DNA of 64,000 nt, taken from NCBI RefSeq assembly GCF_038066715.1, contig NZ_JBBUKT010000001.1, positions 1,157,924 to 1,221,923 of the forward strand, read 5' to 3'. Position 1 is the first letter of the stretch. Each line of letters begins with the position of its first letter. The notes below the pieces were generated by a model. That model did not search any database, was not told the DNA's origin, and was given only the letters and a program-made list of their open reading frames with translations. The stretch is from Luteolibacter sp. Y139. GTDB lineage: Bacteria; Verrucomicrobiota; Verrucomicrobiia; Verrucomicrobiales; Akkermansiaceae. Shown here piece by piece: positions 7,458-16,583 of the stretch. Made by a program: the position numbers and the translations under genes.

Positions 7458-9245
7458 TCAAAAGGCGAAGCAATCGCAGCCGGTGCCCCACAGCGGACCA
7501 GGGGACGGCGCGGAACGCGGTGCGGTCTTCAGCGACGCTGTCCGGCCGTCCCAATGCGGCGCGCCGTAGCCGCCGAATCTTGCAACCGGCGACCACTCCG
7601 GCAGCACCGGGATCGGCGGGGCATCGTGCTCGCGGAAGGGGCCGGCGGCATACACGGGCTTTCCTCCGACGATGGTCAGCACCGATTGAAGATCGCGGAT
7701 CTTCTCCTCCGGCACAGCGAGGTAGTCCTCGCTGGTCACCACGAGATCGGCCTGCTGGCCGGGAATGATGCGGCCTTTCACATCGTCCTCGCCAGAGAAC
7801 CACGCGCTGCCAGCAGTGTAGAGCCTCAGCGCTTCCTCGCGTGCCATGCGGTTCGCTTCCGGGTAAAGCTCCAGCCCGCCGACCGTGCGACCGCTGACCA
7901 GCCAGTAGAGCGAGTTGAAGGGATTGTAGTTGGCCACACGGGTGGCATCGGTGCCAGCACCGACCGGGATTCCCATTTCCAGCATTTTTCTAACAGGCGG
8001 AGTGCGCTCCGCCGCCTTCGCACCGTAGCGATCAACGAAGTATTCGCCTTGGAAGGCCATCCGATGTTGAATGGCGATGCCACCGCCCAGAGCTTTCACC
8101 CGCTCCAGATTGCGGTCGCTGATTGTCTCGCAATGATCGAGGAACCAGCGGAGATCCTGCAAGGGAACCTCGCGGTTCACACGCTCGAAGACATCGAGGA
8201 AACGTGAAATGCTTTCGTCGTAAGTGGCATGCAAGCGGAAGGGCCAGCGATTCGATGCGAGTGCGGTCACGACATCTTCGAGTTCGCTTTCCAGCGATGC
8301 TGCAAGATCGGGGCGAGGCTCCAGGAAGTCCTCGAAGTCGGCAGCGGAGAAGACGAGCATCTCCCCCGCCCCATTCATGCGGAAGAAGGCATCGCCATCG
8401 CCGGGCTTGGTCATCTTCATCCAGCGGGCGAAGTCTTCCTTCTCCTGCTTCGGCTTCTGGGTGAAGAGATTGTAGGCGATGCGGACGGTGAGTTCACCGC
8501 GGTCATGGAGCTGGCGGATGATCTCGTAGTCCTCAGGGTAGTTCTGGAATCCACCGCCGGCATCGATGCAGCTCGTGATGCCGAGGCGATTCAGTTCGCG
8601 CATGAAGTGGCGGGACGAATTGAGCTGATGCTCGGGTGGCAGTTTCGGGCCCTTGGCCAGTGTCGCGTAGAGGATCATGGCATTCGGCCGGGCGATGAGC
8701 AGGCCGGTGGGATTGCCATTCTTGTCGCGCTGGATTTCCCCGCCGGGAGGATCGGGTGTATCCTTGGTGTAGCCGCAGGCGCGTAACGCCGCACGATTGA
8801 GCAGGGCACGGCAATAGAGATGAAGGATGAAGACCGGCGTGTCCGGAGCGGCTTCGTTGAGTTCATCGAGCGTCGGCATGCGCTGCTCGACGAATTGGAA
8901 TTCGCTCCACGAGCCGACCACGCGCACCCATTGGCCCGTCGGCGTAGCGGCGGCCTGGAGCTTCAGCATGCGCATCGCTTCCGACAGCGACGGGATACCA
9001 TCCCACCGCAGCTCCAGGTTGTAGTTCAGTCCTCCACGGATGAGATGGAGATGGGAGTCATTCAGACCGGGTATGACGCGGTGGCCTTGCAGGTCGATGA
9101 CCTTGGTTTGAGGGCCGGGCTGAATGTCGTCGTCGCTCACCGAAAGGATGCGGCCGCACTTGATCGCGACGTGCTTTGCCTCCGGCTTTGCGGGATCGAG
9201 CGTGGTGACGCGTCCGTTGCAGAGGATGAGATCGGGAGTTTCCAT
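7458..9245 (-). CDS. Metal-dependent amidohydrolase (YtcJ-like)
   Basis: A 595-residue amidohydrolase of the YtcJ/NfdA type. The N-terminal beta-sandwich strand (DLILCNGRVTTLDPAK) leads to the metal-binding HxH at His65/His67 in LNDSHLHL. Later hallmarks are RLHATYDES, DHCETI and the GTDATR segment near the barrel end, and the protein closes with the usual composite strand (DLVVTSEDYLAV). Members hydrolyse N-acyl or carbamoyl bonds, but specificity cannot be deduced. No signal peptide. It is 7 bp downstream of the ABM monooxygenase gene, so the two are co-transcribed. Confidence 0.87.
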   Translation of the reverse strand: METPDLILCNGRVTTLDPAKPEAKHVAIKCGRILSVSDDDIQPGPQTKVIDLQGHRVIPGLNDSHLHLIRGGLNYNLELRWDGIPSLSEAMRMLKLQAAATPTGQWVRVVGSWSEFQFVEQRMPTLDELNEAAPDTPVFILHLYCRALLNRAALRACGYTKDTPDPPGGEIQRDKNGNPTGLLIARPNAMILYATLAKGPKLPPEHQLNSSRHFMRELNRLGITSCIDAGGGFQNYPEDYEIIRQLHDRGELTVRIAYNLFTQKPKQEKEDFARWMKMTKPGDGDAFFRMNGAGEMLVFSAADFEDFLEPRPDLAASLESELEDVVTALASNRWPFRLHATYDESISRFLDVFERVNREVPLQDLRWFLDHCETISDRNLERVKALGGGIAIQHRMAFQGEYFVDRYGAKAAERTPPVRKMLEMGIPVGAGTDATRVANYNPFNSLYWLVSGRTVGGLELYPEANRMAREEALRLYTAGSAWFSGEDDVKGRIIPGQQADLVVTSEDYLAVPEEKIRDLQSVLTIVGGKPVYAAGPFREHDAPPIPVLPEWSPVARFGGYGAPHWDGRTASLKTAPRSAPSPGPLWGTGCDCFAF

Positions 9246-9252
9246 GGCTTTG

Positions 9253-9813
9253 TTAGATCGTGGGAAAGAGCCAGCGGCGGAAGAGCTTGCTGAGGTTCGG
9301 CATCACCACCCAGGTGAGCAGGGCGACGATGAGGCCGGTGACGAGGACGTTCCGCAGGAGCGGATGCCATGCGGGTAGCAGCTTCCCGAAGAATGGCGGC
9401 AGGATCGAAGTCAGCGGGTAGACGCCGAGGAACGTGACGAGCGCCATCTTCGGCTTCGGCGGCGGATGGGCATGCGGCTTGTCCGGCAAGGTGAACCAGC
9501 CGGAAAGCCCGCCCATTTCCTCGATGTGCGGATCTTCCTCGGTCAGTGCACGCAAGCGGACCATCCACTCCTTGTAGGACTCCGTAGCGGTGAATGCCCG
9601 TCGCGCATCCATATCCACAAAGCGATCGACCACGGTGTAGTCGCGCGGATTTGCCTGCTCGGAGCGCAGCACATGGATGCCGCGATTGCCCGGGAATGAG
9701 AGAGCGAACGCAATGAATTCCCGCATCGCCTCTTCGAAATCGACCTCGCAACCCGGTTTCGTGCGGCGGCGCACAACGACGGTTACCGAGGGATCTTCCG
9801 GTGGTGGGGACAT
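9253..9813 (-). CDS. Antibiotic-biosynthesis-monooxygenase (ABM) domain membrane protein
   Basis: A 186-residue protein with an N-terminal dimeric alpha/beta-barrel ABM domain (VTVVVRRRTKPGCEVDFEEAM, then GIHVLRS and YTVVDRFVD) and, after about residue 120, two hydrophobic segments (MALVTFLGVYPLTSILPPFF and VLVTGLIVALLTWVVMP) ending in a positively charged tail. ABM proteins act as cofactor-free monooxygenases or quinol/heme-degrading enzymes. The membrane-anchored version is common in bacteria and of unknown function. It starts the transcript that continues into the amidohydrolase. Confidence 0.82.
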   Translation of the reverse strand: MSPPPEDPSVTVVVRRRTKPGCEVDFEEAMREFIAFALSFPGNRGIHVLRSEQANPRDYTVVDRFVDMDARRAFTATESYKEWMVRLRALTEEDPHIEEMGGLSGWFTLPDKPHAHPPPKPKMALVTFLGVYPLTSILPPFFGKLLPAWHPLLRNVLVTGLIVALLTWVVMPNLSKLFRRWLFPTI

Positions 9814-9909
9814 GGCGAGTGGGAGCGCGGGAGAAACCGCCGCGCCTGTTCCCCTATCGATTGGGAAAGCGGAACCGGGCGTGACACCGAAAAATCGGGC
9901 CCCTGTGAA

Positions 9910-11367
9910 CTACCGCGGCCAGATCGATTTGAGCGGCGTGACGCGGAGGTTCCGCACGTCGAGTGTTCCGGCGCCAGCCGCTGCCAGCGAAAGTTCGCGG
10001 TCGGAGCTGAGAGATTGGAAAAGCACGCGGCTGATCGTCACCTGGCCATCTTCCGCAAAGATCTCGATCGAGGGACGATCGACCAAAACGCGGAGGTGAA
10101 TCCCCTTCCCCTCGCCGGGAACCTTCGCCTCAACGCCTTCACAGGCGAGCTTCCGCTCACTGGCCAAATACTTGATCTGGGCCGCTCCGATCTTCAGAAC
10201 GAAGCCGTCGGCATTGACCGCCCCGATATTGAGGTCGATCTCCTGAACGTCCATGGGGATGTCCTTCAGCGGGTTACCCGTGCTGTCGACCGTGAAATCC
10301 CTTTTCGTAAACTCGCGCCCGGAATCCCGGATTCCATCGAGGGCAGCGACGGGCTCGCGGCAGAGCCGGATGCTTCCCTCTCCGGACCGCCTCAAAGCGA
10401 GCGTGCAGGGAAAGGTCATCTGGCCATGCCAATTCAGGGTTTGGGTGATTTCATTGAGCGGATACGGCATCCACGCCACCTGAACCGGGGCGGCATCGGG
10501 GAACTTCCACGTCTGGGTGGCATACGCGTCGCCGTAGATCACGCGCTGCCGGTCCGACTCGGGATGAAACATCCTGCCATCGAATTGCCCGACGAAGTAG
10601 CTGCCGTTGCCATCGACAAGCACCCAACGTTTCCCTTCGCTCCCTTCCACAGGAAGCTCGAAAAGATCGGGGCACTCATAGAATCCTTCCAGCCGGCCGG
10701 TGGGAGTCCAATCGACCAGCGTGTCCGATTGATAGAAGGCCATGCCCTTCTTTTCGTAGCGAACCATGGACCACTTCCGGCTGGGGGCGTGCCAGATTAC
10801 CAGCGGATCGCGCTTGTCGTCAGCTCCTGGAAGGACAGGATTCTTCTCGTAGTACTGCCACGTCTTGCCCGCATCGCGGCTGAAGCTCACGCAGGTGCCG
10901 CTTTCATAGTCGGTGTAAAAGACGAGCAGGGTTTTCCCGTCGCCCTGTTGAAGACCACTACTGTTATTGAAGTCAACGATGCCACATCCGCTGCCGGGCT
11001 TGTGGTCACGCACGGTGTCGAGAATCGGATCGACCTGTTGCCAGTGGATCAGATCCCGGCTGGTGGCATGGCCCCATTGCTTGTGCTTGTAGCGTCGTCT
11101 CTCCCACTGGTCGAACATGTGGAAGAGGTGATACGTGCCCTCATGGAAGATCAGCCCGGTCGTGTCCGCCATGTGGCCTTGGACAGGCGTGAAATGAAAC
11201 TGGGGACGCAGGGGGTCATCGTAGTTCGCGGAATGCGGCGGGATATCGTAGTTGAAGCGCGAGGGATCGATCGTATTGCGGGACGCCCGTCCGATATCGA
11301 AAGCGGGATCCGCATTCGCAGTTGTGGTCAGCCCTATCAGGACTGCGACGAGTGTTTGCTTCCTCAT
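9910..11367 (-). CDS. Secreted glycoside hydrolase family 32 (fructanase/invertase-like)
   Basis: A 485-residue protein starting MRKQTLVAVLIGL, with a signal peptide probably cleaved near TANA-DP. GH32 landmarks are all present: the nucleophile motif in variant form (HMADTTG, Asp68 instead of the usual NDPNG context), the transition-state motif RDP at 186-188 and the acid/base motif EC at 231-232 (FYECPDLF). A C-terminal beta-sandwich follows (for example LRVLVDRPSIEIFAEDG). It should release fructose from beta-fructans or sucrose outside the cytoplasm. The start at 11365-11367 is chosen over an upstream in-frame ATG because it begins the signal peptide and is preceded by the recurring AAACCC. 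An outer-membrane porin gene lies upstream. Confidence 0.9.
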   Translation of the reverse strand: MRKQTLVAVLIGLTTTANADPAFDIGRASRNTIDPSRFNYDIPPHSANYDDPLRPQFHFTPVQGHMADTTGLIFHEGTYHLFHMFDQWERRRYKHKQWGHATSRDLIHWQQVDPILDTVRDHKPGSGCGIVDFNNSSGLQQGDGKTLLVFYTDYESGTCVSFSRDAGKTWQYYEKNPVLPGADDKRDPLVIWHAPSRKWSMVRYEKKGMAFYQSDTLVDWTPTGRLEGFYECPDLFELPVEGSEGKRWVLVDGNGSYFVGQFDGRMFHPESDRQRVIYGDAYATQTWKFPDAAPVQVAWMPYPLNEITQTLNWHGQMTFPCTLALRRSGEGSIRLCREPVAALDGIRDSGREFTKRDFTVDSTGNPLKDIPMDVQEIDLNIGAVNADGFVLKIGAAQIKYLASERKLACEGVEAKVPGEGKGIHLRVLVDRPSIEIFAEDGQVTISRVLFQSLSSDRELSLAAAGAGTLDVRNLRVTPLKSIWPR

Positions 11368-11462
11368 GGGTTTCTCCCATTGGCGGAAAGAAGCCGCCAC
11401 CCGGGCAATCTTCAATTCTCAGCCTGGAAAGAAAGCTGTGATGTCAGATTCCCCGGGCGGCT

Positions 11463-12722
11463 TTAGAACTCCTGGCGGAAGCTGGCCTGAAGATAGTCCA
11501 CACTGCTCCCGCCGATTGCGGTCAGTGAAGATCCGGCTTCGTGGTGCGTGTAGCCGAGGAACATGGAAGTGGCAGAGGTGATCTCCCAGGCCAAGGACGC
11601 ATTGAAAGCAGTGCCGAGGTAACGCTCGCCATCCGGTGCCGGTCCACCGAGCCGTTGAAGCGGCGGACCGTAGACGGCGTCGTCCGGGTCGAAGCGCCAT
11701 TGGAAGTTCACGCCCAGCGTCAGCTCCAGTTTCTCGTGCGGCTTGAAAACGATGAGAGGGTTCAGGTTGTAGAGGTTCGAGGGAGAGAGGAAGCCGCCTT
11801 CATTGAAGTAGTTGTTCGCTTGGAAGAGCGGGTGAAAAGTGTGGAGCGTGCCGGTATCGTCGCCTCCGGAAATCGCATCCGCCTTGAACTGAAAGGACGG
11901 ACTCCAAGGCCATTCCTCAAACGTGTAGCCAACGCCGAGACTCGCAGCACCCGCGAGGATATCGCGGTCTGCGGCTTCTCCGAATTGAAAGATCAGCTCG
12001 GTGTTCAAGATCCACGGTCCGCTATCCCGCCAGAGACGAGTGCCGATCGTGTGCCGCGTCTCGTGCCCTCCAATCTCTGCGAAGATCGAATCCTCATCGC
12101 GGAGGCCGATGTAGTAGAGATCCATGAAATTCCCCCATGCCAGCGGCATCACCGCATAGAGGCTCCAGAAACGGACTTCCGAAGGCTTCGATTCGTTGTC
12201 AAAAGCACCGGGCTCGATCTGGACCGGCGAAGCGATGAAGGCGTCCACCCGGGTGTGTTCATCGCGTTGCCAGGAGAGACGCAACGCATCATGGGCCAGC
12301 CGCTGGTTCGCTCCCTCGCGCGCGGCCAACAAGCGCCCGGAACCGTAATAGAGCGCCTGTCGGCCCGCTTGAATCACCAGATCATCACCGCCGAAAGGAA
12401 TCCGGCCTTGGGCAAAGAGCTGGAGGAAATCGACATCGTCTTCATCTGGCGGCGCGAGCGGCGATTCCTTTCCCCACATGCGGCCCCAGGTCAGCTCGGC
12501 AGCCAGCCGGAAGGTGGAGTCGGGATCCCATGCGAACATCGCCTGAACCCGCTGGTGAACCCAGTCATCGTCGTCCACCGGCCCCAACCCGAAGTCGAGA
12601 CCATGGTAGCTCTCATACATCGTGCGCGCATGACCATCGATGGCCCATCGCGCGTCGTCCGGCCCGGCATGGCACAGTGCTACCATCACGGGAAGGAACG
12701 CGAGGATTCGCATCGCGGTCAT
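11463..12722 (-). CDS. Alginate-export-like outer-membrane beta-barrel protein
   Basis: A 419-residue protein with a short signal peptide (RILAFLPVMVALCHAG) and the repeating amphipathic strands of an outer-membrane barrel, ending in an aromatic-rich strand (VDYLQASFRQEF) with the C-terminal Phe expected for BamA insertion. The segment FRLAAELTWGRMWGKE, then IQAGRQALYYGSGRLLAAREG, is typical of the alginate-export (AlgE-like) family, which in Verrucomicrobiota and Bacteroidota mostly comprises carbohydrate porins. The cargo is unknown; adjacency to GH32 suggests oligosaccharides. ATGs at 12722 and 12713 are both possible starts. Confidence 0.8.
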   Translation of the reverse strand: MTAMRILAFLPVMVALCHAGPDDARWAIDGHARTMYESYHGLDFGLGPVDDDDWVHQRVQAMFAWDPDSTFRLAAELTWGRMWGKESPLAPPDEDDVDFLQLFAQGRIPFGGDDLVIQAGRQALYYGSGRLLAAREGANQRLAHDALRLSWQRDEHTRVDAFIASPVQIEPGAFDNESKPSEVRFWSLYAVMPLAWGNFMDLYYIGLRDEDSIFAEIGGHETRHTIGTRLWRDSGPWILNTELIFQFGEAADRDILAGAASLGVGYTFEEWPWSPSFQFKADAISGGDDTGTLHTFHPLFQANNYFNEGGFLSPSNLYNLNPLIVFKPHEKLELTLGVNFQWRFDPDDAVYGPPLQRLGGPAPDGERYLGTAFNASLAWEITSATSMFLGYTHHEAGSSLTAIGGSSVDYLQASFRQEF

Positions 12723-12742
12723 TTCCGGGATGATTGCTCCGC

Positions 12743-12775
12743 GCTCCCGTGGCGGGCCATGAGCGCCACGGGAGC
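12743..12775 (-). terminator. Strong inverted repeat between isochorismatase and porin genes
   Basis: Perfect 12-bp arms GCTCCCGTGGCG (12743-12754) and CGCCACGGGAGC (12764-12775), 9-nt loop, sit about 20 bp after the stop of the isochorismatase-family gene. There is no U-rich tail; it is a likely 3' end structure of that transcript. Confidence 0.6.
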
Positions 12776-12793
12776 ATGGACGAAGAAAAGTTT

Positions 12794-13471
12794 TTAGTGC
12801 CCGGCCTTCGGCGGCACCACCTGCGGCTTGATCGCGGACTGTGGAGCCTTGTGGACCATGGTGTAGGCATATTCAACGCCCACGCCATAAGCACCGCCCT
12901 GCCCCTTGATGATGCCCATGAGCTTGTCGTAGTGCTCACGCTTGGCCCAGTCACGCTGCCATTCGAGCAAAGCGGGAATCGTGGTCACGCGCACTGCACC
13001 GGCCTGGACCATGCGGGACAGAGCTGCCTCATGTGCAGCCTGCGAGGTCGCGCCGCAGCAGTCTTCCACGACGTAGATATTGTAGCCCGCGCCGAGCATC
13101 TCGATGGTCGGCCAGGTCACGCAGACCTCGGTCCAAAGGCCGGTCAGGAGGATGTTCTTTTTGCCCGTGGCCTCGATCGCCTTGCGGAAGCCGGCGTCAT
13201 CCCACGAGTTCATCGAGGTGCGCTCGATGATCTCCTGGCCCGGGAACACATCGAGCAATTGAGGCCAGATGTAGCCGCTGAAGGACTCGGTCTCGACCGC
13301 GGTGAGCACGGTGGGGACGTTGAACTCCTTCGCGGCCCTGGCGAGCAGCGTGACGTTGTTAATCAGCGTGGCGCGATCAATGTTCGCGACGCCGAAGGTC
13401 ATCTGCGGCTGGTGATCGATGAAAACGACGGCGCTGTCTTCCGCCGTGTAGAGCTTGTGATACGGATTCAT
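12794..13471 (-). CDS. Isochorismatase-family hydrolase (YcaC-like)
   Basis: A 225-residue cysteine hydrolase. The catalytic triad is recognisable: Asp19 in VVFIDHQ, a Lys in the ATGKKNILLTG segment, and Cys117 in TEVCVTW. Overall pattern and length match YcaC-type hydrolases, whose physiological substrate is unknown; isochorismate itself is unlikely. The start is the ATG at 13469-13471 (MNPYHKLYTAEDSA). An upstream open stretch overlaps the end of the kinase gene and lacks conserved character. The perfect hairpin downstream suggests a monocistronic unit. Confidence 0.87.
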   Translation of the reverse strand: MNPYHKLYTAEDSAVVFIDHQPQMTFGVANIDRATLINNVTLLARAAKEFNVPTVLTAVETESFSGYIWPQLLDVFPGQEIIERTSMNSWDDAGFRKAIEATGKKNILLTGLWTEVCVTWPTIEMLGAGYNIYVVEDCCGATSQAAHEAALSRMVQAGAVRVTTIPALLEWQRDWAKREHYDKLMGIIKGQGGAYGVGVEYAYTMVHKAPQSAIKPQVVPPKAGH

Positions 13472-13521
13472 GGTGGTTCGTCGCTTCCTTGGGAAAGCGC
13501 CAGCCACCGTGACGAAAAAAG

Positions 13522-16500
13522 TCACTCCATTTCGCTGATCTCCGCGAACCTGCCCCAACGTGCACCGGTTCGCAGCATCACGACCTGCGGGGCTGGCGTG
13601 CCGAGGTCGGGAACGAAGATCCAAATCTCACGATCCACGGAACGGAGTTCGGTCCCTGAAATCCCATTTACCCTCACGCGTCCGGAAATCGTGAAGCGAT
13701 TCACTTTTCCCGATGGCTGGCTCTCCGTCCATTGGTCGCCCTCGCGTTGCCAGACCCGCGTACCGGGGTCGTCGTACTTGTAGTGGTAGCTGAATTTCGA
13801 CGGGCTATGGCCCGCGGGATCGGGCGCTGCTTCCTTCAGACCGATGAATCCGGGATCCTGCCGCAGATTCGTGAAACGCTCGTCGTTGGGAAACTGGGCG
13901 AACCTCGTGCTCCCGAGTTCCAGGGAATGCAGCAGCAGCGCGACCGCCTTCGAGGTGATTTCGGCATGCTTGCCTTCCTCCACCAGCGGGATCGCGCGGG
14001 CCAGCACGCCGGCAGCAATGTCATGGTCATTCCACGAATTCGGAAAATAGCGGACAAGCTGGAGGGCTGAATCAATCGCTCCGTTCCCGTCGCCGGTTTC
14101 CAAATACAACGCCGCGAGGTCGTTCAGATTATTACCGAGGTTATCGCGGTAGGTCGTGTTGTCCGGACGCGCCATCATCCCCTTGCGGCAGAGATCCGCA
14201 CAGAGGCGATACATCTCGACCGCGCCCGGCAGGTCCTTTGCCTCGTGGCGCAGCTTGGCAAGCCGTTCGCCCGCGAAGGCGGTGTAAAAGAGATGGTCGG
14301 GATTGTCCGGGAATTCCTCCACCAGAGCGCGGTGGCCCTCAAAGGCTTTCTTGAAATCGGCCTCCGCTTCCTCCCGGTGCCCTAGGCCCAGCAAGGTCTC
14401 GCCCGTCATGTGATAGCCGAGCGCCAAGGCATGGCGGCAATCGGGATCATGCGGATGCTCGGCGGCGAGTGCGGCATTCAGCTCGATGCTCCGGACATGC
14501 AGCGCCAGTCCTTCCTCCACCCGGCCAATTGACCGGAGATGGAAGCCTAGATTGTGGCAAGCACTGGCAAGTCCCCGCTTCGCCTGCTCGAAGGATTTCG
14601 GCCCCGAGATGAGCTTCTCCTGGATCGCCATGCCCTGGCGAAACCACTTCTCGCCGTCATCCGGCCGGCCGGATTGGAAATACATCCATCCAAGGTCCGT
14701 TTGCGCCGAGGCCACGTCGTTCACGGCGCTGGCATCATCCGGGTGCGCGGCAGCGATGGTCTCACGCACTTGGATCGCTTCTTGCAGGGGGATTGCCCCC
14801 TCATCGATTTTCCCATCCTTTGCCAGGGTCTGGCCAAGATTCACCAGCATGATCGAGAGATCCTTGCGATAGGTATCATTGTCCGGGAAATCGCGAGCGA
14901 GGCTCCTGGCGACGTCGATCGAATGCTTGTGATTCTCCAGTGATGCGGCGTGATCACCCTTTTCACGAAGCATCACGGAAAGGTTGTGGTAGCGCAGCCC
15001 GAGCGAGCGGCGGTACTCCTGATTCTCCGGATGTTCGGCTACCAGCTTCACCTCGGTTTCCGTTGCACGGCGCAGGGCGGCAATGCCCTTGTCACTTTCG
15101 CCGGTGTCCCGATAGATCACGCCCAGGCGCCCAAGTGCCCAAGCTTGCTCGGCTCGGACCTGGGGATTGTCAGTCGCGCTCTTTGCAAACGACTCATAGA
15201 ACGGCACGGCACTCTCTAACAGCTCCCTGCGCAGGCTGCGGAACGAGTCCTCCATCAGCCGCGGATGGTCGGTCACGCGGCTCAGATAAGTTTCCACTGC
15301 CTGGCGCGCCTTGCGGGCGTTCTCCTCGGCGTCGATGCGGTTCTTTTCGGCCTTGGCTTCGGACTTTTTCGCCGCGTTCGCCTGCCACAGGCTCACCGCG
15401 GTGGCCGCCACCAAGGTGAGGAAGACGATGCTCGCCGCGGCAAAGGCGACGCGATTGCGCCGTGCGAATTTCGAGAACTGATAGCTCCACGTGGGTGCTA
15501 CCGCCGTGACTGGCAGCTGGTCCAGGTAGCGCCGGAGGTCAGTCGCGAGGGCGTTCGCCGTTTCGTAGCGGCGGCGGCGGTCCTTCTCCAGGGCCTTCAG
15601 GACGATCCAGTCCAGATCCCCACGCAGCGTCCGGCGCAAGCGATCCGGCTCAATACCAAGGCGCGCCGCAGTGTCCCCGGAAACCCGCGTGCTCGGCTTC
15701 GCCGCTTCCTCGGTGCGAATCTTCTTCAGGGTTTCATCATAGGGAGCACCCTCCATCACCGGCGTGGATCCGGTGAGGAGTTCGTAGAGAATGACCCCCA
15801 GCGAGTAGATGTCGCTGCGGGTGTCCACGTCCGCCACACTGCCGGCCTGCTCGGGGCTCATGTATTGCAGCGTGCCGACCACCGCACCGGCTCGCGTCTG
15901 GAGCAGGCTGCCTTGGAAAGCCGCCTCATTCGGCGTGCCGAGCGCCTTGGCAATGCCGAAGTCGATCACCTTCGGCACCGGCTTTCCGTCCACCTCGGCG
16001 ACGAGGATGTTGGATGGCTTCAGGTCACGGTGCAGGATCGCCTTCTGGTGCGCGTGCTGCACCGCCTGGCAGACGGGAATGAACAGCTCGACCCGCTCTT
16101 CCACCGATAAACTACGGGAATCGCAGTAGGTCGTCAGAGGAGGACCCTTCACCAGCTCCATGGCGAAATAAGGCAGGCCATCCGGACAACTCGCGGCGTC
16201 CAGCACGGCGGCGATGTTCGGATGATCCATCATCGCCAGCGCCTGGCTCTCGGCAGCGAAGCGCGCGATGATTTCGCGGCTGTCCATGCCGCGCTTGATC
16301 AGCTTCAGCGCGATCTCCCGGTGGATCGGTTCCGTCTGCTCGGCGCTCCACACCGCACCGAAGCCCCCCTCTCCCAGCAGCTCGATCAACCGGTAGCGCC
16401 CCACCCGGTCGCCCGGTTTCTCATCCCGCGAGCGGACCGGACTTTCTTCCGGATGAAAGCCGAGATCCATAAGCGCCTCGGCCGCTTCGCCGGAAAGCGA

Positions 16501-16536
16501 AGTCGGTTGAAGGGATGTGGTGGGGTTCTCAGGCAT
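13522..16536 (-). CDS. Serine/threonine protein kinase with C-terminal TPR array
   Basis: A 1004-residue Hanks-type kinase. The N-terminal kinase domain shows the glycine loop (LLGEGGFGAVW), the catalytic Lys (IALKLIKRG), the HRDLKPSNILV loop, DFGIAKAL and the activation-segment GTLQYMSPEQAG. One transmembrane segment (RVAFAAASIVFLTLVAATAVSLW) is followed by a charged coiled coil and many TPR units to near the C terminus, then a short beta-rich tail. The TPR region would face the periplasm and could sense a ligand or partner. The start is the ATG at 16534-16536, 47 bp after the stop of the ECF sigma gene. The pair is a known arrangement in Planctomycetes-Verrucomicrobia, where the kinase is thought to control the sigma factor in place of an anti-sigma factor. 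Confidence 0.9.
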   Translation of the reverse strand: MPENPTTSLQPTSLSGEAAEALMDLGFHPEESPVRSRDEKPGDRVGRYRLIELLGEGGFGAVWSAEQTEPIHREIALKLIKRGMDSREIIARFAAESQALAMMDHPNIAAVLDAASCPDGLPYFAMELVKGPPLTTYCDSRSLSVEERVELFIPVCQAVQHAHQKAILHRDLKPSNILVAEVDGKPVPKVIDFGIAKALGTPNEAAFQGSLLQTRAGAVVGTLQYMSPEQAGSVADVDTRSDIYSLGVILYELLTGSTPVMEGAPYDETLKKIRTEEAAKPSTRVSGDTAARLGIEPDRLRRTLRGDLDWIVLKALEKDRRRRYETANALATDLRRYLDQLPVTAVAPTWSYQFSKFARRNRVAFAAASIVFLTLVAATAVSLWQANAAKKSEAKAEKNRIDAEENARKARQAVETYLSRVTDHPRLMEDSFRSLRRELLESAVPFYESFAKSATDNPQVRAEQAWALGRLGVIYRDTGESDKGIAALRRATETEVKLVAEHPENQEYRRSLGLRYHNLSVMLREKGDHAASLENHKHSIDVARSLARDFPDNDTYRKDLSIMLVNLGQTLAKDGKIDEGAIPLQEAIQVRETIAAAHPDDASAVNDVASAQTDLGWMYFQSGRPDDGEKWFRQGMAIQEKLISGPKSFEQAKRGLASACHNLGFHLRSIGRVEEGLALHVRSIELNAALAAEHPHDPDCRHALALGYHMTGETLLGLGHREEAEADFKKAFEGHRALVEEFPDNPDHLFYTAFAGERLAKLRHEAKDLPGAVEMYRLCADLCRKGMMARPDNTTYRDNLGNNLNDLAALYLETGDGNGAIDSALQLVRYFPNSWNDHDIAAGVLARAIPLVEEGKHAEITSKAVALLLHSLELGSTRFAQFPNDERFTNLRQDPGFIGLKEAAPDPAGHSPSKFSYHYKYDDPGTRVWQREGDQWTESQPSGKVNRFTISGRVRVNGISGTELRSVDREIWIFVPDLGTPAPQVVMLRTGARWGRFAEISEME

Positions 16537-16583
16537 TACCAGCGTTGAAGCACAAATCCCGCCGCCAGAGAAAGCGATTCGTT

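Noticed and set aside
10015..12797. Long plus-strand open frames opposite the GH32 and porin genes (483 and 418 codons)
   Set aside because: They are antisense shadows of clearly recognisable proteins in GC-rich DNA, with Arg/Ala/Gly-rich unstructured translations and no motif.
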